Origin: Actinomycetota bacterium | Lineage (GTDB): Bacteria; Actinomycetota; Actinomycetes; S36-B12; UBA5976 | Reading direction: 5' to 3' | Assembly: GCA_026392535.1 (NCBI GenBank) | Contig: JAPLBX010000173.1 | Location: forward strand, 1-6,429 | DNA: 6,429 bases | Shown here: positions 1-5,755 of the stretch, one piece after another | Numbering within the stretch: position 1 is the stretch's first letter | How the letters are laid out: every line of letters starts with the position of its first letter | Program-made: the position numbers and the translations under genes | The notes under the pieces: model-generated | What the model was told of the DNA's origin: nothing | Seen by the model: the letters and a program-made list of their open reading frames with translations, nothing else | The model's database searches: none

Positions 1-138
1 ATCTTTAGCCAATTGGAATTAGATCGGATTGCTTGGCAACTTAATACGAGACCACGCAAATCTTTAGGGTACAAATGTTCTCCGGAGGCGTTTGACTTTA
101 AGCAACATCATGCAGCAATTTTCGCACTTCAACCTTGA
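1..138 (+). CDS. IS30-family transposase, C-terminal end (5' part outside window)
   Basis: Frame 1 is open from the first base and ends at TGA 136-138, giving 45 residues. It contains LNTRPRKSLGYKCSPEAF, which matches the conserved C-terminal block of IS30-family DDE transposases (asparagine-arginine-proline-arginine-lysine, then LGY and a PAE/PEAF-like motif). In the full protein this segment follows the catalytic Glu of the integrase-fold domain. Only the end is visible, so I cannot say whether the upstream part is intact. It lies on the same strand as the polysaccharide operon, whose first gene starts 51 bases downstream. Family assignment is fairly sure; the exact IS is not recognised. 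Confidence 0.8.
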   Translation: MFSQLELDRIAWQLNTRPRKSLGYKCSPEAFDFKQHHAAIFALQP

Positions 139-146
139 AACCCTAC
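118..146 (+). repeat. Presumed right end (IRR region) of the IS30-family element
   Basis: In IS30-family elements the transposase stop codon lies within or very close to the right terminal inverted repeat. Here the stop at 136-138 is embedded in a stretch reading TTCGCACTTCAACCTTGAAA, which resembles such a terminus. The left inverted repeat is outside the window, so neither the exact boundary nor a target duplication can be confirmed. The coordinates are an estimate. Confidence 0.35.
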
Positions 147-189
147 TAGCATGAAGTCTGCAGGTGTTTCAAAATAAGAAAAAGAAATC
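139..189 (+). other. Short leader between IS30 end and wecB
   Basis: This 51-base gap is AT-rich towards its end (the run AAAATAAGAAAAAGAAATC just before wecB). I see no convincing sigma-70 promoter pair and no terminator hairpin. The only Shine-Dalgarno-like material for wecB is the purine run AAGAAAAAGAAA, which is weak. Transcription of the operon therefore probably enters from upstream, possibly from the IS element or from genes beyond it; this is inference. Confidence 0.4.
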
Positions 190-1332
190 ATGGAAAAGAA
201 AAAAATCATGCTAGTTTTGGGTACGCGGCCAGAAGCCATAAAAATGGCGCCACTCTATCATGCGCTAAAAGCACAACCGGAAGTTTTTAACACGGTACTC
301 TGCGTGACGGCACAACATCGTCAAATGCTGGACCAGGTGTTGAAGGTGTTTGACATGACACCAGATATTGACTTGAACCTGATGACGCCTGGGCAAGATC
401 TGTTTGATCTCACGGCAGCTGTCTTAAAAGGAATGCGCAATGTGTTGAAGGCGTACCAGCCTGACGTTCTGCTGGTGCATGGCGATACCACCAGCACGCT
501 GGCTGCGTCTATGGCGGGATTTTATTTTGGGGTGCCGGTGGGGCACGTAGAGGCTGGACTGCGCACGCATGACTTGCAAGCGCCTTTCCCCGAAGAGTTT
601 AATCGGCAGGTGGTAAGTAAGTTGACTAATTGGCACTTTACACCGACGGAATTCAGCCAAAAAAATCTGCTTGCCGAACGTGTGCCGGAGAGCACTATTA
701 CCGTGACCGGTAACACGGTTATCGATGCGCTGTTTTGGGTGTTGGGCCGAATAAATAAAAACGTAACCCTGCGCCAACAACTGGAACTATTTTTAAACGA
801 ACAACTTGGCTTTGACTGGCAAGGCGTGCGATTTGTGCTGATCACTGGTCACCGCCGTGAGAACTTTGGTGACGGATTTTTACGGATTTGCCATGCTCTG
901 AAAGAATTAGCATTACGCTACCCGGCTGTGCGTTTTGTGTACCCTGTACACCTTAACCCAAACGTGCAGCAGCCGGTAAATACTATTCTATCAGATATAC
1001 CCAATGTGCACCTGATAGCGCCGCTGGACTACGAGCCCTTTGTATATCTGCTGAAACACTGCCATATTGTGCTAACCGATAGTGGAGGCATTCAGGAAGA
1101 AGCCCCCAGCCTGGGCAAGCCGGTTCTAGTTTTGCGCGACGTGACCGAGCGGCCAGAAGCTGTAGCGGCCGGTACAGTCCGGCTGGTGGGCACAGACCGT
1201 GGCCGAATTGTGGCTAACGTGGTGGAACTGCTTGACAATAATTCTTGCTATGCCGCCATGGCCAAGGCGCTTAATCCCTACGGTGACGGTAAGGCGTGCG
1301 CGCGAATCGTTTCAATACTGAGGGATATTTAA
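190..1332 (+). CDS. wecB: UDP-N-acetylglucosamine 2-epimerase (non-hydrolysing)
   Basis: The 380-residue protein matches the usual length of WecB (E. coli about 376). It interconverts UDP-GlcNAc and UDP-ManNAc in the cytoplasm. Visible family motifs are GTRPEAIKMAPL at 11-22, HGDTTSTLAA at 97-106, GHVEAGLRT at 118-126, PEEFNRQ at 134-140, TGHRREN at 219-225, the later PVHLNPNV, LTDSGGIQEEAP and RDVTERPEA. The residues equivalent to the E. coli catalytic set appear present: Asp99, Glu121, Glu135 and His221. The fold is GT-B-like, with two Rossmann domains around the active site. The start at 190 gives the normal N-terminus just before the GTRPEA motif; a Met at codon 7 is possible but would cut the first strand. 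It is the first gene of the operon and is followed after three bases by wecC, the next enzyme of the pathway. No truncation or missing motif is seen. Confidence 0.96.
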   Translation: MEKKKIMLVLGTRPEAIKMAPLYHALKAQPEVFNTVLCVTAQHRQMLDQVLKVFDMTPDIDLNLMTPGQDLFDLTAAVLKGMRNVLKAYQPDVLLVHGDTTSTLAASMAGFYFGVPVGHVEAGLRTHDLQAPFPEEFNRQVVSKLTNWHFTPTEFSQKNLLAERVPESTITVTGNTVIDALFWVLGRINKNVTLRQQLELFLNEQLGFDWQGVRFVLITGHRRENFGDGFLRICHALKELALRYPAVRFVYPVHLNPNVQQPVNTILSDIPNVHLIAPLDYEPFVYLLKHCHIVLTDSGGIQEEAPSLGKPVLVLRDVTERPEAVAAGTVRLVGTDRGRIVANVVELLDNNSCYAAMAKALNPYGDGKACARIVSILRDI

Positions 1333-1335
1333 ATA

Positions 1336-2559
1336 ATGAAAAAGAAAACAGTATGTGTTGTGGGCATGGGCTACATTGGTCTGCCAACAGCGGCCTTGTT
1401 GGCTAGCAATAATTTTAATGTGGTAGGGGTGGATCTAAATACAAATACAGTAGAAACAATTAATCAGGGTCGCATTCACATTGTAGAGCCAGATCTGGAT
1501 GCGTTTGTGCGGTCTGCCGTAGCGGCCAAGTGCTTGACTGCCTTTACAACGCCGCAGCCAGGTGATATTTACATGATTTGCGTTCCAACACCGTTCCATG
1601 AAGACGCTGATATTCCACAACCCAACATCGATTACGTGTTAGCCGCTGTACACAGTATTGCTGGATTTGTAAAGCCAGGGGACTTAGTTATTTTGGAATC
1701 AACATCACCGGTGGGCACGACAGAGAAAATGGCGTTAGTGCTGAAAGATGCCGGAGTGGATGTTTCACAAATTCACATGGCCTACTGTCCGGAGCGTGTG
1801 CTGCCCGGCAAGATCATGACCGAGCTGGTAGAAAACGACCGAGTGGTTGGCGGCATTACACCTGCAGCAACTCATGCCGTGAGCAATTTTTATCGCACAT
1901 TTGTTCGCGGTACCGTGTTAGAGACAGATGCCAAGACGGCTGAGATGTGTAAGTTGACTGAAAACAGTTTCAGGGATGTGAACATCGCTTTTGCCAACGA
2001 ACTGTCAATGCTGTGTGCCAAGTCTGGCATTGATGTTTGGAACCTGATTGCCCTAGCCAACTGCCATCCCCGTGTCAACATCTTGCAGCCCGGCCCCGGC
2101 GTAGGCGGCCACTGTATTGCAGTAGACCCATGGTTTATCGTAGCGGGTGATCCCGAAACCGCCCGCATGATCCGCACAGCGCGCGAGGTAAACAACTTCA
2201 AGACCGATTGGGCGATTGATCAGATCAAAATCGCGGTTGTAGATGCCTCTGCCCGCACTGGGCATAAACCTAAAATCGCATGCCTAGGATTGGCCTTTAA
2301 ACCAAATATTGATGATTTGCGCGAATCTTCAGCCGTGCGCATTGCCAATGCATTGATATCGGAGGGCTATGACGTGGTGGTAGTGGAACCCAACATTGAG
2401 GCACATGACCAGTTTGCTCTTGTATCTCTGGAAGAAGCTTTAAAGTTAGCTGATGTGTTTGTGGCGCTGGTTAAACATCGTGAGTTTTTGACAGATACTG
2501 TGAAGGCTACGATGCGCCAAAGAAGTGCGGTGGATTTTTGTGGCGTGGTATTTGGATGA
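1336..2559 (+). CDS. wecC: UDP-N-acetyl-D-mannosamine dehydrogenase
   Basis: The 407-residue protein is slightly shorter than E. coli WecC (about 420). It oxidises UDP-ManNAc to UDP-ManNAcA with two NAD+ in the cytoplasm. The N-terminal NAD-binding Rossmann domain begins with GMGYIGLPTAALLA at 10-23. ESTSPVGTTEKM and YCPERVLPGK follow. The central domain has KLTENSFRDVNIAFANEL from Lys206 and HPRVNILQPGPGVGGHCIAV with the catalytic Cys260. The C-terminal UDP-binding domain has LGLAFKPNIDDLRESS. The HPRVNILQPGPGVGGHC block and the neighbouring wecB favour UDP-ManNAc over UDP-GlcNAc, UDP-GalNAc or UDP-Glc as substrate. A GAGG sequence about 12 bases upstream, inside the end of wecB, is a reasonable ribosome-binding site. 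The three-base gap implies translational coupling. Confidence 0.95.
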   Translation: MKKKTVCVVGMGYIGLPTAALLASNNFNVVGVDLNTNTVETINQGRIHIVEPDLDAFVRSAVAAKCLTAFTTPQPGDIYMICVPTPFHEDADIPQPNIDYVLAAVHSIAGFVKPGDLVILESTSPVGTTEKMALVLKDAGVDVSQIHMAYCPERVLPGKIMTELVENDRVVGGITPAATHAVSNFYRTFVRGTVLETDAKTAEMCKLTENSFRDVNIAFANELSMLCAKSGIDVWNLIALANCHPRVNILQPGPGVGGHCIAVDPWFIVAGDPETARMIRTAREVNNFKTDWAIDQIKIAVVDASARTGHKPKIACLGLAFKPNIDDLRESSAVRIANALISEGYDVVVVEPNIEAHDQFALVSLEEALKLADVFVALVKHREFLTDTVKATMRQRSAVDFCGVVFG

Positions 2560-2593
2560 GGGTTGCCAATTCTAAATTTAGGGTAATCATCAA

Positions 2594-3802
2594 ATGGGAT
2601 CACAACCTTTGAAGATTTTGGTACTGAGCTTTTATTTCAGGCCGGACTTGAGCGCAGGATCTTTTCGAACCACTGCGTTTGTCGATGCGCTGAGGGTGGT
2701 GATGCCCATCGATGGGCAGATTGATGTGCTGACCACCCTGCCCAACCGCTACAGCAGTTTTTCATTAGAGGCCCCTGCGGAAGAGAAACTTCCTGGATTG
2801 TCGATAGTTCGCATTTCTCTGCCCTCCCATCAAAGCGGTATGCTCGACCAAGCTAAGTCGTTCATCTCGTTTGCGCGAGAGGTTTTACTCCAGACTCAGG
2901 GACAGAAATACGACCTTATCTTTGCTACATCATCACGATTGATGACGGCCGTATTGGGCGCGTTGGTCGCACGTACAAATCGAACACCGTTGTATTTAGA
3001 TATACGCGATATCTTTGTCGATACGATCAAGGATGTGCTTCCAAGGCATTTGGCGATACTGACTAAACCCGTATTTTATTTTCTTGAACGTTGGGCGATC
3101 AATAGTGCGAGCAAGGTAAATCTAGTATCGCTAGGGTTCGCTGAGTATTTTTCAGCACGTTATCCAAAACAACGATTTTCTCATTACACCAATGGCATCG
3201 ACGAGGAGTTTTTGTCAGTGCCAAAACCTGAATCGGGACCGCGAACGAGTGATGTAGTGGAGGTGATCTATGCTGGAAACTTGGGCGAAGGGCAGGGGTT
3301 GCATGCAATAATTCCTGATTTGGCAAAAAGAATGCATGGAAGAGTTCGTTTTACGATAATTGGAGACGGAGGTAGAAAAGGTGCTCTACGTGCCGCATTG
3401 ATTAGTGCTGGTGTTGACAACGTCGAGCTTTTGCCTCCAATGAATCGAGCGCAATTGATTGCGTCTTATCAAGTGGCTGACGTGCTATTCTTACATCTGA
3501 ACGATTACGAGGCATTCAAAAAGGTATTGCCTTCGAAACTCTTCGAGTATGGTGCGATGGGCAAGCCTATCTGGGCGGGGGTTTCCGGTTATGCGGCTGA
3601 GTTCGTGGGCGCTGAACTGGATAATTCAGTAGTCTTTAATCCATGCGATGCGGCGGATGCTGAACGTGTATTTGGCCATCTCCAGTTGCAGGATGAGTCC
3701 CGATTTCGATTCGAAGCCAAGTTCGCCAGGAAGAATATTGCCAGCAAACTGGCAAACGACGTATTGAACACAATTAATTTATTTAAAGTAAAAAATAAAT
3801 AA
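2594..3802 (+). CDS. GT4-family glycosyltransferase (GT-B fold)
   Basis: A 402-residue cytoplasmic or membrane-associated retaining glycosyltransferase that would add a sugar to the growing undecaprenyl-linked oligosaccharide. The N-terminal acceptor domain opens with KILVLSFYFRPDLSAGSFRT at 7-26, typical of WbuB-like GT4 enzymes (strand, then a P-x-x-x-A-G loop), and contains YLDIRDIFVDTI from residue 134. The C-terminal donor domain has YAGNLGEGQGLH at 226-237, the GDGGRKGALRAA loop, and Glu306 with PSKLFEYGAMGKP around Glu318, the positions of the GT4 E-x7-E-like donor-binding motif (spacing here is wider than canonical). Donor and acceptor cannot be read from the sequence; FucNAc or QuiNAc transferase relatives exist, but this is only family-level. 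It starts 34 bases after wecC with AGGG about 11 bases upstream of the ATG. The gene carries a 16-base perfect palindrome at 2703-2718. It ends in a very AT-rich stretch. Confidence 0.88.
   Translation: MGSQPLKILVLSFYFRPDLSAGSFRTTAFVDALRVVMPIDGQIDVLTTLPNRYSSFSLEAPAEEKLPGLSIVRISLPSHQSGMLDQAKSFISFAREVLLQTQGQKYDLIFATSSRLMTAVLGALVARTNRTPLYLDIRDIFVDTIKDVLPRHLAILTKPVFYFLERWAINSASKVNLVSLGFAEYFSARYPKQRFSHYTNGIDEEFLSVPKPESGPRTSDVVEVIYAGNLGEGQGLHAIIPDLAKRMHGRVRFTIIGDGGRKGALRAALISAGVDNVELLPPMNRAQLIASYQVADVLFLHLNDYEAFKKVLPSKLFEYGAMGKPIWAGVSGYAAEFVGAELDNSVVFNPCDAADAERVFGHLQLQDESRFRFEAKFARKNIASKLANDVLNTINLFKVKNK
2703..2718. repeat. 16-base perfect palindrome inside the GT4 gene
   Basis: TGCCCATCGATGGGCA reads identically on both strands. 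It lies in the coding region about 110 bases after the start codon. It may be a chance product of codon choice (encoding part of MPIDGQ) or a protein-binding site. No second copy was noticed in the window. Confidence 0.5.
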
Positions 3803-3805
3803 TTT

Positions 3806-4747
3806 ATGAATCAATTTATATTAACAACTGGAGCTGCTGGCTTTGTTGGAAAGGCTTTTTGCGAGCAGGCGGTTTGTCGTGGTCTAGATGTTAAAGGTGC
3901 ATTGCGCACTAAGAGAGTTATTCCAAGTTGTATTGAGCCATTTGTGGTCGGTGAAATTAACGGTTTAACAGATTGGGGTTGTGCCTTGCGAAAAGTGAAT
4001 GTTGTAGTCCACCTCGCCGCCCGAGTCCACGTCACGCAAGACACCGAGGACGATCCATTAGCAGCTTTTCGAGCCGTCAACGTGGAAGGCACCTTGAACT
4101 TGGCTCACCAGGCTGCAGCCGCAGGGGTGAAGCGCTTTGTGTTTATCAGCTCGGTTAAGGTCAATGGCGATACAACATCGCCCAGAAAACCGTTCACCGA
4201 AGTAGACGCACCCAACCCGCAAGATGCTTACGGTCAGAGTAAGCTAGAAGCCGAGCAGGGTTTGCATCAACTCATTGCTGACACTGGCATGGAGGTGGTC
4301 ATCATCCGCCCACCCTTAGTCTATGGCCTCGGAGTCAAGGCTAACTTTGCAGCCCTCTTGCGGGCAGTACAACGCGGCTTGCCTTTACCGCTGGGCGCGG
4401 TTTACAACCAGCGCAGCTTTGTAGCGTTAGACAACTTGGTGGATTTCATCTTTACCTGTATCACCCACCCCCGAGCAGCTAACCAGACTTTTTTGGTCAG
4501 TGACGGGCATGACCTGTCCACCACCGAGCTTTTGCGCTGTATGGCGCAAGTCGCCGGGGTACATGCTCGTTTGCTACCGGTGCCGGTATGGGCTTTGCAG
4601 GCTGGAGCTTCTCTCCTAGGCAAGGGTGATGCTGTGCAGCGTTTGTGCGGTAATTTGCAGGTCGATATGTTGAAGGCGCACAGTTTATTGGGCTGGGTAC
4701 CGCCTGTGTCTGTGAAAGAGGGATTGAGGCGGGCGATAGTGGTGTGA
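3806..4747 (+). CDS. SDR-family NAD-dependent nucleotide-sugar epimerase/reductase (WbpV/WbpK-like)
   Basis: A 313-residue extended short-chain dehydrogenase. The NAD(P)-binding motif TGAAGFVG is at 8-15, HLAARVHV follows around residue 70, and the catalytic core shows FISSVKVNG with Ser115/Ser116 and YGQSK with Tyr142 and Lys146. RPPLVYG and RSFVALDNLVDF are the usual substrate-domain motifs. Relatives beside sugar-phosphate transferases in O-antigen clusters are UDP-4-keto-6-deoxy-GlcNAc reductases (making UDP-QuiNAc or UDP-FucNAc) or UDP-GlcNAc 4-epimerases; the motifs alone do not decide. If it is a reductase, it needs a WbpM-type 4,6-dehydratase, which is not in the window. The ATG lies three bases after the GT4 stop and has no good Shine-Dalgarno, suggesting coupling by termination-reinitiation. 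The first 35 bases of the gene are AT-rich, unlike the rest. The end overlaps the next gene by four bases. Confidence 0.88.
   Translation: MNQFILTTGAAGFVGKAFCEQAVCRGLDVKGALRTKRVIPSCIEPFVVGEINGLTDWGCALRKVNVVVHLAARVHVTQDTEDDPLAAFRAVNVEGTLNLAHQAAAAGVKRFVFISSVKVNGDTTSPRKPFTEVDAPNPQDAYGQSKLEAEQGLHQLIADTGMEVVIIRPPLVYGLGVKANFAALLRAVQRGLPLPLGAVYNQRSFVALDNLVDFIFTCITHPRAANQTFLVSDGHDLSTTELLRCMAQVAGVHARLLPVPVWALQAGASLLGKGDAVQRLCGNLQVDMLKAHSLLGWVPPVSVKEGLRRAIVV
4744..4747 (+). other. GTGA stop-start overlap (translational coupling)
   Basis: The GTG start of the sugar-phosphate transferase and the TGA stop of the SDR gene share four bases. No separate strong ribosome-binding site is evident for the downstream gene, although GAGGCGGGCG lies a few bases upstream and could serve. 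The overlap supports co-translation of the two enzymes. Confidence 0.7.
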
Positions 4748-5304
4748 AAAGACTTTTTGATATTTTCCTCGGCTTTCTGGCTGCATTGGTTTTATTTTTA
4801 CCAGCGCTGCTGGTCGCATTTGCAGTCCGATTAACTTCCAAAGGGCCCGCTTTGTATTGGTCTGCCCGCGTTGGCCGAAACAATGTGATCTTCAAAATGC
4901 CCAAGTTTCGCAGCATGCGGGTGGGTACTCAGGCGGTAGCCACACATCTACTGGCCGATGCCCGTTCCCACCTAACGCCCATTGGTTCTTTCTTACGAAA
5001 AAGCAGCTTAGACGAGTTGCCGCAGCTGTGGAGCATTCTAGCTGGGGACATGAGCTTTGTAGGCCCGCGCCCGGCGCTGTTCAACCAGCAAGACTTGATT
5101 GCCTTGCGTACAGAACTTGGTGTGCACGTCTTGGTGCCTGGCTTGACCGGTTGGGCGCAAGTGAATGGGCGTGACGAGCTGCCTATTCCACAAAAAGTGG
5201 AGTTGGACGCTGAATACCTTATGCGCCAAGGCTTTTTGTTTGATATCAAGATTCTGTGGATGACATTCCTAAAGGTGATTCAATGTGATGGTGTGTCGCA
5301 CTGA
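4744..5304 (+). CDS. Small monotopic polyprenyl-phosphate sugar-phosphate transferase (PglC/WbpL-cluster type initiating enzyme)
   Basis: A 186-residue protein of about the size of PglC (about 200), lacking the long N-terminal membrane domain of WbaP/WcaJ. It transfers a sugar 1-phosphate from a UDP-sugar to undecaprenyl phosphate at the inner membrane, the first membrane step of O-antigen or capsule unit assembly. Visible are KRLFDIFLGF at 2-11, a hydrophobic re-entrant membrane segment at roughly 7-30 with Pro20, SKGPALYWSARVG, FKMPKFRSM, the catalytic Asp90-Glu91 dyad in SSLDELPQLWSILAGDMSFV, the VGPRP loop and GLTGWAQVNGRD at 133-144. The start is GTG at 4744, within the GTGA overlap with the previous stop; it places Lys-Arg directly before the membrane helix, as expected. 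The residue before the helix-breaking Pro is Leu, where PglC has Ser. The partner SDR gene suggests that the first sugar is an acetamido 6-deoxyhexose, but this is inference. Confidence 0.93.
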   Translation: MKRLFDIFLGFLAALVLFLPALLVAFAVRLTSKGPALYWSARVGRNNVIFKMPKFRSMRVGTQAVATHLLADARSHLTPIGSFLRKSSLDELPQLWSILAGDMSFVGPRPALFNQQDLIALRTELGVHVLVPGLTGWAQVNGRDELPIPQKVELDAEYLMRQGFLFDIKILWMTFLKVIQCDGVSH

Positions 5305-5378
5305 TGAACAGCACTAGACTTTTAATCATTGGTGTAGGCCATGGCCGCTCGTTGGCAGAAGTGGTTCGGTTTTTTTGA
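5304..5378 (+). pseudogene. N-terminal remnant of a PglD/NeuD-like sugar acyltransferase, cut by IS3 insertion
   Basis: An ATG at 5304, sharing one base with the TGA of the sugar-phosphate transferase, opens a frame that begins MNSTRLLIIGVGHGRSLAEV. It stops at TGA 5376-5378 after 24 codons. The strand followed by a glycine-rich turn and HGR is the start expected of PglD/NeuD-type acyltransferases (usual form GAGGHGR), whose UDP-sugar-binding N-terminal domain is followed by a left-handed beta-helix acetyltransferase domain. Here one Gly of the turn is missing and everything after about residue 22 is replaced by IS3 sequence. The full gene would be about 200-220 codons. The start is coupled to the previous gene, as for a genuine operon member. 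The rest may lie beyond the IS or may be lost. With only about 22 residues, the family call is moderate. Confidence 0.6.
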
Positions 5379-5488
5379 ACAGTCTTTCTTAATTTATAAG
5401 TGATTTTTCTGAGGTGGTTAAGCTGGGTAATCCTCCCTTAGGATAACTGGATTTAGAAGTAGAATTTTCTCATTGAGAGGAGTTCTAC
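5379..5488 (+). promoter_or_regulatory. IS3 leader region upstream of orfA
   Basis: These 110 bases between the presumed left IS end and orfA should contain the transposase promoter. I see no clear consensus pair. A short inverted repeat, ATCCT at 5430-5434 and AGGAT at 5440-5444, is present but weak. The final 30 bases form the hairpin described separately. Confidence 0.4.
5459..5488 (+). promoter_or_regulatory. Hairpin that sequesters the orfA ribosome-binding site
   Basis: GTAGAA at 5459-5464 is perfectly complementary to TTCTAC at 5483-5488. Inside it, TCTC at 5468-5471 pairs with GAGA at 5475-5478 around an ATT loop. Between the stems, U5465-G5482, U5466-A5481 and U5467-G5480 can pair, leaving only G5479 bulged. 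The strong Shine-Dalgarno GAGAGGAG (5475-5482) is therefore fully inside the stem, and the stem ends directly before the ATG at 5489. RBS burial is a known way in which IS10 and IS50 limit transposase production from transcripts reading in from outside; a similar role here is inference. Confidence 0.55.
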
Positions 5489-5755
5489 ATGAAGCGTTCA
5501 AAATTTACAGATAGTCAGATTATGGAAGCCCTAAAAAGGGTCGATGCTGGTTTAGCGGTTCCAGAGATTTGTCGAGAGTTGGGTATTAGCACAGCTACTT
5601 TTTATAAATGGCGTGCGAAGTATGGTGGTATGGATACATCGATGATAGCTCGCATGAAGGAGCTTGAGGCTGAGAACGCCCGCTTAAAGAAGATGTACAT
5701 CGAGGAGAAACTCAAAGCGGAGATCGTGACCGAAGCTCTCGCAAAAAAGTGGTGA
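5489..5755 (+). CDS. IS3-family transposase OrfA
   Basis: An 88-residue protein of the normal OrfA size. Residues about 1-50 form the helix-turn-helix DNA-binding domain (KFTDSQIMEALKR, then VPEICRELGISTATFYKWR with the typical WRAKYGGM end). Residues about 55-85 form a leucine-zipper-like coiled coil (MKELEAENARLKKMYIEEKL) used for multimerisation. Alone it would act as a DNA-binding regulator; fused to OrfB by frameshifting it is the N-terminal part of the transposase. The start at 5489 follows GAGAGGAG with six-base spacing. The gene ends at TGA 5753-5755 just past the slippery site. It looks intact. Confidence 0.9.
   Translation: MKRSKFTDSQIMEALKRVDAGLAVPEICRELGISTATFYKWRAKYGGMDTSMIARMKELEAENARLKKMYIEEKLKAEIVTEALAKKW
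5743..5749 (+). promoter_or_regulatory. Programmed -1 frameshift site A_AAA_AAG between orfA and orfB
   Basis: The heptamer AAAAAAG sits in the orfA frame as A AAA AAG, the canonical IS3-family slippery sequence. Slipping one base back at the two Lys codons continues directly into orfB as ...ALAKK-VVRPSHRREMA, which is the expected fused protein. The orfA stop follows only four bases later. I did not identify a convincing downstream stimulator structure. Confidence 0.8.

Noticed and set aside
92..121. TTGACT as a possible -35 box upstream of wecB
   Set aside because: It lies within the IS30 coding end and no acceptable -10 box is found 16-18 bases downstream (GCAATT or CAATTT only).
424..845. 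Minus-strand open frames opposite wecB
   Set aside because: They overlap the conserved WecB motifs and show no domain or ribosome-binding site of their own.
4497..4916. A 139-codon open frame on the minus strand across the SDR/transferase border
   Set aside because: It is antisense to two well-supported genes, has low-complexity composition (many Asn, Ala, Lys, Pro) and no recognisable domain.
4857..5174. A 105-codon plus-strand frame inside the sugar-phosphate transferase
   Set aside because: It lies out of frame over the catalytic motifs of a clear family member; its Cys-, Arg- and Trp-rich product looks like a shadow.
5430..5444. ATCCT/AGGAT stem in the IS3 leader as an attenuator
   Set aside because: It has only five base pairs, no extension and no T-run; it is likely chance.
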